Source: Stenopsyche tienmushanensis (lineage: Eukaryota; Arthropoda; Insecta; Trichoptera; Stenopsychidae). Taken from it: a stretch of 64,000 nt of DNA. This document shows positions 28,331-39,771 of the stretch, in pieces (within the stretch, counting starts at the first letter, position 1; every line of letters starts with the position of its first letter). The notes beneath the pieces are model-generated. The model had not been told where the DNA came from and did no database searches. It saw only the letters and a program-made list of their open reading frames with translations. The stretch is taken from NCBI GenBank assembly GCA_008973525.1, contig WACJ01000124.1:1612001-1676000 (forward strand). Direction: 5' to 3'. The position numbers and the translations under genes are program-made.

Positions 28331-28842
28331 AGCGTCCGGTGGACCGTGCCGAAAGAAGATTTGATTGAACGAATCCTATCTATCAATCAAATTTTCACGA
28401 CAAAATAAACAGTGTACTGGAAATATTTATTTTCATCCATCGAAAGAAAGATTATTGAACGATGTTGGCTTATTCAAATTCCATCGAAGGAATGGGAACA
28501 TTCTTAATCCAGTACAAAAAAAAATTAAAATTTTAATGAAGATGAAATATATACTATATATGAAGAGTATAATTGAAACAAAATTATTTTATTGTGATAA
28601 CGTAACACACTACATATTTTAATTAGGCTACATTGCGCAGGAAATTGATGGCAACATATTGTCGGTCTTCTAAACTTATAAAGTCATCTAGAAAGTAAGG
28701 TTACAAGGGTTCGAGAGTCGTTCGAGATCCACGTGTCATCCGTTTTTTTTACTTTGTCGTGCAGTCATCTGGAAGCTTGTGAACGGTAGTAATGTGATGA
28801 ATCCATAATATGTCACGAAGTGGGTTAGGTTTTTCAGAGAAG

Positions 28843-28856
28843 GACGTACTGATACT
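28843..28856 (+). repeat. Target-site duplication, left copy
   Basis: GACGTACTGATACT immediately precedes the T run of the non-LTR insertion. It matches 13 of 14 bases of the copy at 29663-29676. Confidence 0.8.
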
Positions 28857-28891
28857 TTTTTTTCCTGTGGGAGGGGAATCTTGCATAAGAC

Positions 28892-28913
28892 ACCCTGGGT
28901 TTGATCCCAGGGT
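28892..28913. repeat. Hairpin in retrotransposon 3' UTR
   Basis: ACCCTGGG and CCCAGGGT form a perfect 8-bp stem around a 6-nt loop, TTTGAT. It lies between the ORF2 stop and the poly(A) tail of the minus-strand element, where 3' structures recognised by the element's own reverse transcriptase are known in several non-LTR families. Confidence 0.55.
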
Positions 28914-29028
28914 AATGTCAGATTCTTACTGACTAAACCCCTCCCTTGTTCTTCTCTGCTCCCTTGGTATTGTTTTCCACATTGCTTCAGGAGGACAGGT
29001 AATCTGGCCTCAAGTAATTGGCCCTATT

Positions 29029-29580
29029 CTAGTGTTGGAGAACCGCTCTGCGCCTCTTTCTCTCGCTGACCTCTTTGGCGCTCAGAATTTCTTCAACGTA
29101 ATCGCGCCAAAGATCCCAGTTCTTCTTGCTTGTCATCATGCTGTGGACCATGTTGTCAACGTTGAGCTCGGCTATCCTGAGTACTTATTTCAGCGTGTTT
29201 CTCTGCAGTGTCCAAGCCTCACAGTCAGTGATGGTGTGTTCGGCATCGTCAACCTTCGCTTGGCAGAACCGAAACATCCTGAGCACCTGAGTCAAGCGGT
29301 AGGTCATTTCTCCGTGTTTTCGAGCCCTCCACCGGCTTACGACCGGGATAAATCGATGGGTCCATCTTCCCTTACTGAACTGACCCCATCTCAGCTGCCA
29401 GGCTTCCTTCAGTTTCTGGTCATGCTCGTTGTGTTTTTTGGGATCTTCGAAGTCCAAGGCCCTCTTCTTTGCTTGAAGGTCCAGCGGGGGGATTTCAGCG
29501 CTCACAAGCACCGCTTCTTCAGGTACTGTTCTGTATGCTGTAGTTACTCAGAGCGCTCCTTACCGTTAGACCCTTGCCAG
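29029..29580 (-). pseudogene. Non-LTR retrotransposon ORF2 C-terminal part
   Basis: On the minus strand the frame reads AYRTVPEEAVLVSAEIPPLDL, then a WQLRWGQFSKGRWTHRFIP block and DDAEHTITDCEAW. These correspond to the region downstream of the reverse transcriptase in R1/jockey-type ORF2: the 'YRTVS.dAv.V.AG..PldL' stretch, the 'W...TKGRWTh.lIpd' block and the C-terminal 'C..C....dDaeHtl..C..W' zinc-knuckle-like motif. A premature TAA sits at 29185-29187, but the same frame continues with a normal family-like tail (MMTSKKNWDLWRDYVEEI) to a stop at 29029-29031. The catalytic reverse transcriptase and endonuclease domains are missing through 5' truncation. Confidence 0.75.
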
Positions 29581-29662
29581 CTTATTTGTGTAGCTCTCAT
29601 ATCTGAGTGAATCATGCCATGATTGAGTGTATAACCTCGTTTATATTACACTGATACTATGA

Positions 29663-29676
29663 GACGTATTGATACT
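29663..29676 (+). repeat. Target-site duplication, right copy
   Basis: GACGTATTGATACT lies at the truncated 5' end of the minus-strand retrotransposon, with one C/T difference from the left copy. Mariner coding sequence resumes directly after it. Confidence 0.8.
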
Positions 29677-30019
29677 AACAACGAAGCAATGATCGAGAGT
29701 CCATCCGTTACTTCTGATAAACTTGTGCAAAAAATATGATAATGAGTACTAAACAACCGCCGCGTGAAGCTATTGTGGTGATATTGTGTCAGAAAAACTT
29801 GGTGACAAGAAGTTGTGGGTAAGATGAGTTCCCAGAATGATCACACCCGAAGACCGTCAAAATCGCGTGACAACCGCGCGTGAATTTTTGGATCGTTTTG
29901 CACAGGGGGATGAAACTTTTCTGAACTTTATCGTAACGGGGAATGAAACGTGGGTGTGTCACTTTACCCCAAAATCAAAAAAATAATTTAAAAAGAGCTG
30001 GCAGCGGAGGTCTACAACA

Positions 30020-31658
30020 TTAACGTATAAAAGCTGGTTCCCCGACTACAGAAATGTCTTGATCTCGACGGCGATTAGGTTGAAAATAGTGTAATATATA
30101 TGTGTATAGAATTCTGTGAATTTCAATTAATAAATTTCTGCTTCTAAAAAGTAAATTTTGAAATGGTTTATAAAAGCAGGCACCAACATATATGAGTGAT
30201 TCATTTGACATCAATATTTAAAACATAATTTTAAAATAATTATAATTTTTTAACTCACTTATTCATATTTTCGTACTTTAAATTCTTATTCAAATAATTT
30301 CTATTCAATTTTATATGGAGAGAAATAGGAAACATCAATCTCTATAGAGAAATGTATATTTCAATACATATTTCAATTCACAAAGTAACAAATATGATAC
30401 AAACTAATAGAAATAGCGTTTTTATTGCATGAAAATAATTGCCATGCTTATTGGCTTCTTAAAGGCTTTCTATAATTGAACTAGCAGCAAATAGAACAGC
30501 TTCTTATAACTTTGAACTAGCATGAAATCAACATAGCATAAAATATATTCGCCTCTCTCTTCAGACTCTTTTTTCTGCAATAGTACACGATAAATCTCTA
30601 TATGCAAGAAGTCCTTCCGATTAATTGCATAAAATAAAATTACCTCATGCAAAAAAGCAATTTGATCACATTTAGGTCACATCGTAATCTATCTCTGCAG
30701 CACTATATTCAGAGAATTTTATCTCTTATTTTTACAAATATTTGCATAAAAATATATGCCGATAAGTCCAAATTCATACAATACAAAGACAAATACGGCA
30801 TTATTATTCACGTTATTTTATAGCATATAACTCGTTAATATATTTTGGGTATAGTTTTGATGGTAAGTATACAAAAAAAATTCAAACAAATTTATTGGCT
30901 TATAAATCTAAGATACAGAAGTATGAATTTATAAAACCTTATTGCCAAAAAATTCAAGATAAATTTGTGAATTAATCCACTATATTTACTTGTTGAGCAG
31001 AAAACTCAATTTCTAAAGCATCGATAAGATTATTCTCAAATCAAATTTGTGTTATTATATTGAATTTAAAAGGGATTTTTTGTCTGAAATTTAATTATAG
31101 TTGAAAGATATTACTCTTTGCTTCCATATTGCAAACGTTAAGCTGTTAAACTTATGAGAGCATACATATCTAATATCGAATGAAAATTAATTTTTGACTT
31201 ATTCTACTTTTATAAAGATTGATTGTCAGTCTCAAAACTTTAAAAGGATTTTCTCTTTACCGACCATTTAAATACGATTTTCGATAGTTTTTCTGAGAGT
31301 ATAAGGGCAAAGTGACCTTCTTTGAAAGTCTGACATTCTAGCGGTCAAGTCTTTGATCCACAATTTTTAGGGAAAATATTCTTAAATTGCGATCTCTTCA
31401 AATCCATTTAACGATTTCAAAGGAATCAAAAAAATCTCGCATGACCATAATCGTCCAATGCGTGAATCAAATATAAATCGCCCTTAGATCGTACACCTTT
31501 GTGATGTATGAAAGAGATAAAATGATGAATATTGATTGAAGATGACATCAAAAACTCTTTATCCATTAAGGTCAGATTTATCTTATATATTTTTTTAAAA
31601 AGATTTTATTTTATTTCGTCGCTGAAACTTATGAGTGCTTATTTTGTTTGTTCGGCAG
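30020..31658. other. AT-rich DNA upstream of the first TMTC exon
   Basis: No exon or element was recognised. The exon at 31659 requires an upstream exon contributing two bases of a split codon, but a TPR-encoding donor exon was not found here. Confidence 0.4.
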
Positions 31659-31744
31659 GGGGGTGCTTCTTCAAGGGAGAAGGCAATACGAGGAAGCTAT
31701 CCAGAGCTTCGAGAGGGCCATACACTTCAGACCTTCACTGGCAT
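31659..31744 (+). CDS. TMTC2: TMTC2-like gene, TPR exon A
   Basis: This is an 86-bp internal exon bounded by TTTGTTTGTTCGGCAG and GTAAGT. The first base completes a codon begun upstream. The frame then reads GVLLQ, YEEAIQSFERAIHFRPSLA, a TPR helix A/B pair with the expected Gly, Ala and Pro positions. It ends one base into a codon that the next exon completes as TTG. From memory, the stretch aligns with human TMTC2 'GLLLQENSRFAEALHYYKLAIGSRP' directly before 'LAYLNTG'. TMTC proteins are ER-membrane O-mannosyltransferases for cadherins, with C-terminal TPRs facing the lumen. TMTC1 is the alternative paralog. Confidence 0.75.
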
Positions 31745-32158
31745 GTAAGTCTCGGCTTCTATCATTTATTACGTCTCCCAGACAAGCTCAAAATCAACTG
31801 TTTTTCTCTTAGGATAATATCTGTCGCCGAGCTGGTGACATGTCATGCGGAAACCGTTTCCATTTAATATGTCTGCGCTTATACTGTCTTGAATACGTGC
31901 AGATTTTTTCGCAATTAATTGTATATTTTTCTTTATAAAAAGTACTTGAAACAGATGCATCCATAAAAATGATAAGATTAAGTAATCAACACCATGAAGT
32001 TTTTGAAACATGGTTATTTTACAACAATATTCACAGAAATGATGAGCACGCTCATTTATATGCATTATATATGTAATGACTCCTAGTACATGCAGTAAAT
32101 CAGCAAATATTTCATTTAAATAATAAAATAGAGGTATTATCATATAATATTTTAGATA

Positions 32159-32600
32159 TTAGTGGGTTGATGCAAAAGTATTTTACGTACTATTTTAAAG
32201 ATTTTTTAACATTTTGGTATAAAAATCACGAGATTTGGATGCAAAAAACCAAATCCAGAGATATTTTGACTTCCGTGATTTAATTTAATTTAAATTTTTC
32301 TGTAGCGATCTGAATAAGTGAAAATCCGATGGAACAAGATTTGGAAAATGTGGTGGATTCTTTATTACCTCCCAATTCAATTATCTTCACTTTTGTTGCG
32401 TTCTTATTGCCACATGTGGTCGCACGTTATCATAGTGAAAAACTACCCCTTTTCTGTTTATTAATTCTGGCATTTCCTTATAAAGAGCCGCATTCAATTT
32501 TGTTAATTGATCATAATATATGTCGACTGTAATTGTTAATCGCTCTCTGTATATAATTTTGGATCTGTGTTTAAAAATGTACAATAACCAGCAGACTTAT
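32159..32600 (-). pseudogene. Mariner remnant with Hsmar1-like terminal repeat
   Basis: After a TA at 32157-32158, the left end reads TTAGTGGGTTGATGCAAAAG, very like the TTAGGTTGGTGCAAAAGTAA end of cecropia/Hsmar1-type mariners. On the minus strand, 32584-32387 encodes YYDQLTKLNAALYKEMPEL then GVVFHYDNVRPHVA, the region around the second catalytic Asp. A decayed 'HPPYSPDLAPSDYHLF' segment follows in a shifted frame near 32300-32360. The N-terminal half, the first catalytic Asp and the other terminal repeat were not found. It is a 3' fragment with stops and shifts. Confidence 0.7.
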
Positions 32601-34299
32601 TTCCACTTCAAATAATAAGGCAAATGAAATATAAATGTCATCTTTAAATCTGTAAATTTGTAATTTTACCTTTTCTTGATAAATTATTTCTTGATCGTAA
32701 TCGAAACGAGCCTTTCCGCTCTTTTTATCAACATACTTTTGTGACAGCTCATGATAATTGGGTCTTTATTTTTCCTTTATATTTCTTTTCTTATTGTAGT
32801 CAACTATTTTTTTAATACACTTTTTTGTTACACATTTTTAGATATTTCTAAAGTAGAAAGATTTCTTTTCAAAAAGTATTAAATAACAACCAAAAAACAT
32901 GTTTTTTTCCATCTTGCTATCATTTAAAAATCGATATAGGTTTTAATTCTCGAGACATCAACACGAAGCACGTACATTTAGAATAAGATTCTGAAATAGC
33001 ACATTTCTCAGAAAACTGATTGAGTGTTTTGAAAATGATAAAATATTTTGATAGTATTTTTTTTGCATTGTATAGTTAGATAACAATAGGGGTGAAATTA
33101 TCCCGCGTATCCTTGATACTGCCAAAATAAATAATAAATAAAAATATTGCTACCGAAATTTCGCGATGGCCCGATACATAAATCAGAAGATACCCACAGA
33201 CATGCCCCGAACGCAACATAAAGATATAATCAATCAATTTCAATGAGCACGAAAAAGAAACAAATTATAACGTTAAAAATAGCCCTAACGACTATCACAC
33301 TAACGAGCCGTTACGACTATCCAAGGGTAGAAGTGACAGCGAGATAAATAGAAACAAAAAGGGAAATAGAGGAAGGAGGCATTAATGCTAAACGAAAAGT
33401 TATGTTATCCTCGGATAGCTGCGCCACATTACCCTCCCACCCCCAGCTCAACCGTCCCTTCATTTTTTCTGGCCGCCCAGCGCTGCAAGCCACCGCCAAT
33501 AATGTCTAGACAAATACTTTTTTCCATTTTCTCAAAAAGCAAAATGAGTGTGGAAATTTAATTCATATTTCGTCATTTCATCGCGTTCGTCCTGTTAATT
33601 TGGCTGTCAATACAAACACTTAGATTTGATTTACAAATTCCTCCCAAAGTGAAAAACACCACTTTAAGTAATTGGTTTTTCTTATGCTTACTTGAAGAAG
33701 TTCAATTGGGCTTGAGATATTATTAAAAAATATGAAATGTCCTCTCCGACCTCGCCTTGACATTTGACGCTTGTCTAGAAAGTGTCATACTGAAATTACT
33801 ATAAGTTTTGCTCGAAAAGTAAAACAAACCATTCCGGAATAGACGAAAAATATTACATCAAATACCAAGCATAAAATATCTTCTGACATTTACAACAGAT
33901 CATAGTTTTAATAAAAAAAAACATTGATTATATTTTTATATGACCGGAATAATACTTGCTGGAATCATTCAAATGTATGAGATTATTCAAATGTAATTTA
34001 ATGTGCTCTTGGACGAGAGAAAAACTCAAGCATACAAATCCGAGATGCATACCAATATCTACAATCTTCAATTCTTTCATTGGTATAAAACCAGAAGAAC
34101 TTTTGATACTTTTAATGCCATATTTATATTTTCCACAAAAAAAAGCTATCATATTTCCCACAGGCATTTTTAGGGATTAAATAAAATATTCTCAGATTTA
34201 GACCCTAACTCTAAAACGTTTGCAAAATCTTGATTTATTAATAAATATTTTTATACATTCAATCATCTGATTGTTTGCCAATCCAGGTCATCTTCACTG

Positions 34300-34620
34300 T
34301 GTTTAAAAAGCGCGTTCATCTTGTATTTTTAAAAAGTATCAAAATTATTTCAAGGAGATAATATTGGGATGTATGATGGATGGTTGTTATTGAAACTCAC
34401 ATTGTTGAATGAACTTTAGCAAATATGTGCACTGGTGCGTTATCATACAGAAGCAGAACCCCTTTTAAGAGCTTTCCTCACTTTTTCTCTTTGATGGCCT
34501 CTCGCAAAGAAGTAATTGCATGGGCATAAGTCTTTTCTATTATGGTAGTCTTCTGTGACAAGAATTCTAACGGTAAAAGCCACTAAGATCTTTCCAGTAG
34601 ACTCTTCAACTTTATGTTTT
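34300..34620 (-). pseudogene. Second mariner remnant, different lineage
   Basis: On the minus strand, frames interrupted by stops read TTIIEKTYAHAITSLREAIKEK and then KGVLLLYDNAPVHIFAKVH. This is the mariner block 'LREAIREKR...GVLLLHDNAPVHTS' with the second catalytic Asp kept. Downstream, KKYKMNALFKHSEDD resembles the later 'FLFP.LKK.L...F.s.eevi' part. The sequence differs clearly from the remnant at 32159-32600, so it is an independent insertion. No terminal repeats were seen, and several stops and frameshifts make it inactive. Confidence 0.65.
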
Positions 34621-36487
34621 TATTTTTATTTCCAATACATGGGATCTCTTTTGAATTAATAGTTTGTGTAATAGACCCAATTTTGGTCTATTATAGACTA
34701 AATATGTGCAAAACTGTTTCAGGTTCTCACTGAATAGCTCCAAGTTATCTTGATAATGATTTCAACAAATGCCCTCTGATATGAACTCAAATTTTTCAGA
34801 ATGAAACATGGAGTTACATTGTTTGTTAACTTATTAACTTATTTGTTAAAATCAAGCCATTCTCTCTGTCGAATTTCTTCAAACTTTGCTTTTAAAGATG
34901 TTCAATTTTATATTAATTTTTAATCCAATAAGCATTTTTTATAAATCTTCATAATCTTGCTCATTTGACCTAATTTTACCAAATTATGCATCAATATGCA
35001 CAAACTTATTTTAACCAACATTACTTATTACTCTTTTATACTGGAATATGCAAATTATTGAACGACTTGTATACCTAAAAACTTATCTTGCAGAAACATT
35101 AAAAATAACTATTTTTTCATGAATCTTTCGCATGTATCACCAGACAGTCAGAACATTTCACAATATTTCATTTTCTGATAGATTTCTTTAAAAATCGCTT
35201 TCACTGGATATCCAATATCCGATCAAATCCAACTGATTCTTTTCCATCATTTTTTTTTACTCCAAAACTAAAATATATATAGTACGAACGTAAGATTTAC
35301 TTTAATCTGTCACCGTGCATTTAATTATATTTTTTGATATTTAAATATTATATGATCCACCAAGTATTCAGATCAACCTAATAATTAATCTAAAATAATA
35401 TATCATATTAAATACGCCCCAAAGTACAGACTTACTATTGGTACGTTGGTATATTCTACTCGATTTACTCAGAAATGATACATTGATGATGTGTTGAGAA
35501 TAGTAAATGAAAGTATGTATTTTTAAACAGTTTACGGATAAAAGCAACATCGAATTATGATTTTTAAAAAATCACCATATTAAATGCTGAAGAAATCGAG
35601 TATTTGATGGGATCTTTTCCATAATAAGTATTTCTTTCCCCATTCTTTCAACACGAGGCTTTGTCCCATCCTGTCTCGTTCTTATGAATATTAATGCGAA
35701 AACGGACTCCTCTTCGATGTTTCTTTGTTTCACGAATATATACGTATCTTAAGGAAATCTTTTATTTAAAAAAAATCTTTTCCTCATTCAGGGTGGCTTT
35801 TTCTTTCGCTTTGCATTTCAGCCTTTGCAAAGTGTTGAAAAATCCCTTCTCCGCACTCTCAACGGATGAAATAGCACAAGAAAAAAAAGTTATACTGAAA
35901 TGGACCGTGTTTTTGCCATCAGCCAGTGATAATGCAAAGAAACATAAAGGAGGCTCATAGAAAGAAATGAACGGCAAAACCTATTGTTTAACTTTGACAA
36001 AGCGGCGTATATTATTTTTTTTTGCTTAAATATATTTGGACTGAAGAGACTATTTAAATGGGGCAGAAAAACTTTTAAAGAGAATTTGCTCAGACGGTAA
36101 ATAGTGACCATTTGTAGACCTTTATTGTGTGATTTAGAAACAATGAAGGATTCTGCTAAAATCGTCCTCGAATACTACAAATAAACTTCAAAAAAAAATC
36201 TACTTATTTATGAAAAATCTGAAACACCTATAATCAAATATTTAATATCAAAATTATAGACCAATTATATATTTTTGGATACAAAAATTATCTAATCTAT
36301 ATTAAAGTTATCTTTGAAATCCATAGTCAATTTTATTAGGGAGTAAAATCACCAATAAAAGTTTAAATGGATTTCACTTCATATGAATGTAGAATTCTAT
36401 TCGATATCGAATGTTTTGGGAATATGAATAGTTTTAAACGCAAATAAGCTCAAAAAAATCGAGAATAGTTACGCCACATTTTAACAG

Positions 36488-36550
36488 GTAGACGGCAAGT
36501 TTGAGGAGGCTCTGCTTTTATTCCAGGCAACTTTGCACATTTCACAGAGA
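36488..36550 (+). other. TPR-like open stretch inside TMTC intron
   Basis: Following TTTTAACAG, 63 bases read VDGKFEEALLLFQATLHIS and close before a weak GTTATT donor. The pattern GKFEEALLLFQ matches TPR helix B and parallels YEEAIQSFERA in exon A. However, both flanking exons meet in phase 1, and entering this segment in that phase gives a stop within six codons, so it cannot be a simple cassette exon. It may be an exon-duplication relic, part of an unrelated transcript, or chance. Confidence 0.25.
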
Positions 36551-39439
36551 GTTATTCTTAAGACTGAACCAAGTCGTTCACTTTTATAGATACTTTCATT
36601 AAGTTTGAAATTTTATTCTTCCACCGTGTACCATATATGCAAAAGTTTCATAAGAAGATTGGAGAGTGTGCTTTTTATTTATTTTGCTACTCGATATAAA
36701 ATTATTGTACTGAAAATAAGCGTTAGAAGAGCAATCCTTTTATCTTCATGATGTATCAATTGATTTTAATTTTGAAGCTCTTGTTCATTGATTTTTTTAG
36801 TATATTAACATTGAATGTATCAGCAGTATCTTCTTTCTCAAATTGGGACTTAGGTTGTAAACCATTTGATGCGAGATTATTAGTAGGTGCAGATGCTGGT
36901 AGCTGTTAAATCAACTAGATGATTTTTTTTTTCAACATTGCATTAAGCACTGAGCAAAAAAATGTTCGTTGGTTATATTAATACTTTTTTTGCAAATACG
37001 CAAAAACTTCATGTCTTTTTCGAACAGATTTTGCGATTTGATCGCTCATTAAATTTCTATATGGAAATATTTTGGCGCTTAATAGCTAGTTTTCAAATTT
37101 GAGAGAAGAATCATTTAACAAGACATTTCGTGTGAATGCGACTTTGTTTTAAAGAAACTTTATCAAATTATCCCTCCTTTTGGACAATATGAGAAAAACT
37201 TTGATGTTAAGAAGGGCACACGTGATTTTCTTAGCAAATAACAGAAAGTTTGGTGATTTTTTACGTAAAAACTTCACCAATGTTCAATTTGGAAATTTTA
37301 CACGGAAAATTTGAGAGCAAATATCTTCCGAGGAGTGGAAAGTTTTGAACGGCACAACGGAGAAAAAAATGGGAAAAATCTAATAATTTCAAAAAAGTTG
37401 GAGAATTAAACCACTTTGGGATGGAGAGGGGGGAAAGATTGGGATTTTTTTGACGAAAACGAAAGTTGCCCAGCTCATTCCCTGCAAAAAAACACACTTT
37501 CATTCCTATGCCATATTTCAGTTTGATATACTCACTTTTTGCCATGATCTATAAAAATACACACCGAGACGAAAGCGTAAGAGCCGAAGTAAATTACATA
37601 CGTTTCACATTTACTTCTACGAATTTATTCATAATCTTATCTTAGGGATGTAGGGGAGAAATCTCTTTGACCTTTGAATGTAACACATCTGTTTCCAATA
37701 CATATTCGCCCCCATCTCATCTCGGTTCAGCTGAGTTAATCGAAGGATGAGTTTAATCAAGATGTGGTATTACAACCCACATCTTCGTACTTAGGAGGAT
37801 TGTCGACTTTTCGTCGTCAACCAGACGACCCTTGTTTTCTTTTAATCTCGGTAAGATCAACATGCCTCGGCGAACCGATTCTGAGAATGCGAACGAATGA
37901 AAATATACACTTTTAAAGAACAGATAATTGAACATCCACAATACTCGTAAGCTGCTGCCTTATTATTCTTCGAATATTCAAATCAGTTTATTATTCAATT
38001 TTGATGTATAATAGGATTTTCCGGTTCATTATCTCTGACGGAATAGCTTTGTAATAAATTTGAAAGCAAAAATTATGTCAACATCGGTAAAGGAATAAAA
38101 TTATAATTGATGATTTGTATATAGTATTTTTCTGAATTTATCAAAAGCTAATTACGTTAATGATGTTAATTTTTTATAATAAAATAAATATTCTATATTA
38201 TAAACAAGTTAAGTGATTGTATATTTGAAATAAGCTTCTAAAATTAATGCATTAATGCAAAATGTTAACAGTATTCGAACTGTTAGTTCGATCTAGGAAC
38301 ATGAGAGCTTAATAACTTGAAGATGTAGCAAGTGCCCGAACAGCAAGAGGTTGTTCTCTCTTAAATCTAAAGTATCGAATGAGATACGTGGTAATGAGTT
38401 CGAGGCAAACATAATAAACACGACTTAGGACTTAGATCGGACCAAACATAAACAGCACGCGTCGTGCTTGTAGTTCTAGTGTTGTCAATGTCAATGTATT
38501 TCGCTGACTCAATAAAAATTAAAAGCAGTTATAACACTCAATTTTATAATTTGAATGCTCATATGATTTTCTGCCTTAAGAAGATAAACGCGTGCTTTTT
38601 TATAAAAAAAAAGATTTTGGAGATCGCTACCATAGGTCAAAGTTTCAGAAAAAAAAGTTGTATGGCCACTTAACTATGAATCTGCAATTCTGTTATGTTT
38701 ATTACTCTATTTTGAGGTAGAATAGCGTGTAGAAAGACGTACTATTTTCAACCCTCCTCCCCTTTCCTCTTTCCTAATTCTTTCCAGCGGGTACGCATTG
38801 AGATTGAGCCCTGCCCTACACCTCAGTCATTAGCGAGAGCACACACTATTTGTTTTCCCAATTATACGTACTTGTTTCAACTTATTATGGCATTCACAAA
38901 CAGTGACAGAAGTTTATTAATTAAAAATGAAACCAATATTTGACTTATCGACCAATCGACACCAAATCTGCATCAGTCAAAGTTAACTTCTATTGGTGAA
39001 GTATTTCGTTTATATTTTGACACTACAGCTGTAAACATCAGTTTGAAAAATGGAGCTTGTATTCTTCTGGAGCTAAAAATGGATAAATATATGCTTTGTC
39101 TAGCTTGTCGCCATCATATAATGGAAATTATGTTAGAAGCTGTATTAAGTCAATCACTCGGTTCATCTAGTGTTCCTGATATCCTATTGGTTAAAAAGCT
39201 TAAGAAAAACTGAGACAAAATCGATCAAAGTGATTATAAAATAACAACCCACAACCACAGCTAGCAACCCACAAGAACCACCCTATTTCACATATATACA
39301 ATAATGCATATGAGATTGGTGTTGTTTGCGATCTAGACTTATATCCGAATATAGAATAGGAATTTAAATTATTAAATTTATAATGTGATTAAGTTGTTAT
39401 TGCAAATATAATACCATATAATATTTTGTTGTTCTATAG

Positions 39440-39684
39440 TGGCCTATGTCAACATGGGAATGTCTTTGGCGGCGATGGGTCGATGTTCAGCAGCCGGAAG
39501 TGTGTTGGCACGCGGGGCACGCCTGGAAGGCACTGGACTAAGAGATGCACGTGCCCATGCTGCTGCAAGAGCTACGGCATTACAACAATTGGGTGCATTG
39601 CATGCTGCACAAGGTAGACCAAGACGAGCGCTCCAACTTTACCACAGTGCGCTCAAAGCAGCACCCCCCGACTTTCACCCTCAG
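39440..39684 (+). CDS. TMTC2: TMTC2-like gene, TPR exon B
   Basis: This is a 245-bp internal exon after TTCTATAG and before GTATGT. Joined to exon A it reads LAYVNMGMSLAAMGR, then GLRDARAHAAARATALQQLG and GRPRRALQLYHSALKAAPPD. These match, in order, the TMTC2 features 'AYLNTGIILMNQGR', the unusual inter-repeat insert 'NLKDPHAHKSSVTSCLYNLG' and 'GHYEEALSVYKEAIQ'. The conserved LKD.HAH insert is what separates this from generic TPR proteins. The exon ends at a codon boundary (CAG). It is richer in G/C and Ala than the flanking DNA. An internal ATG at 39457 exists, but the gene clearly continues upstream. Confidence 0.8.
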
Positions 39685-39771
39685 GTATGTCGAATTCACT
39701 TTGCACCCCGTAGCGAATAGTCCTTGCGGAATTTGCACATCGAGTCTAATTAAAAATAATTAATGTTTCAG
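39685..39771 (+). other. Short intron between TMTC exons B and C
   Basis: An 87-bp phase 0 intron with GTATGT donor and TTAATGTTTCAG acceptor. Confidence 0.75.

Larger units (their letters stand above)
28857..29662 (-). mobile_element. 5'-truncated R1/jockey-like non-LTR retrotransposon
   Basis: This is an 806-bp minus-strand insertion. It starts on the + strand with a T run (28856-28863), which is the poly(A) tail of the minus-strand element, and is bounded by 14-bp near-identical direct repeats (28843-28856, 29663-29676). It keeps the 3' untranslated region and the C-terminal end of ORF2. Target-site duplication, poly(A) tail and 5' truncation are the standard marks of target-primed reverse transcription. 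Its position inside a mariner dates it as younger than that mariner. One mismatch between the repeats and an internal stop show it has since decayed. Confidence 0.8.
28680..30015 (+). mobile_element. Dead mariner element split by a retrotransposon
   Basis: Two mariner pieces flank the insertion at 28857-29662. The left piece encodes a YVTKWVRFFREGRTD-like stretch just before the break, typical of the mariner N-terminal helix-turn-helix region. The right piece resumes with ESPSVTSDKLVQKI, then a linker and MITPEDRQNRVTTAREFLDR, and FIVTGNETWVCHFTPKSKK near 29930-29990. Removing the insertion plus one target-site copy makes the reading frame continuous across the join. A possible 5' end lies near 28680-28703. 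The element is inactive: the first catalytic Asp of the VTGDETW motif is Asn (AAT, 29942-29944), a stop follows PKSKK, and the second half of the catalytic domain is absent after about 30015. Confidence 0.75.
31745..39439 (+). other. Intron between TMTC exons A and B (7.7 kb)
   Basis: Phase 1 intron with GTAAGT donor and TTCTATAG acceptor. It contains two minus-strand mariner remnants (32159-32600, 34300-34620), a TPR-like open stretch that is out of phase with the gene (36488-36550), and GC-richer islands near 35640-35980 and 37260-37560. Confidence 0.65.

Noticed and set aside
29032..29610. 192-codon + strand ORF
   Set aside because: It is antisense to the retrotransposon ORF2 fragment, whose minus-strand translation matches the family. 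The long open frame is a shadow.
38779..38940. Open frame after a strong pyrimidine tract and AG (RVRIEIEPCPTPQSLARAH)
   Set aside because: It lies in the TMTC intron with no donor before its stop and no TPR character; probably a decoy acceptor.
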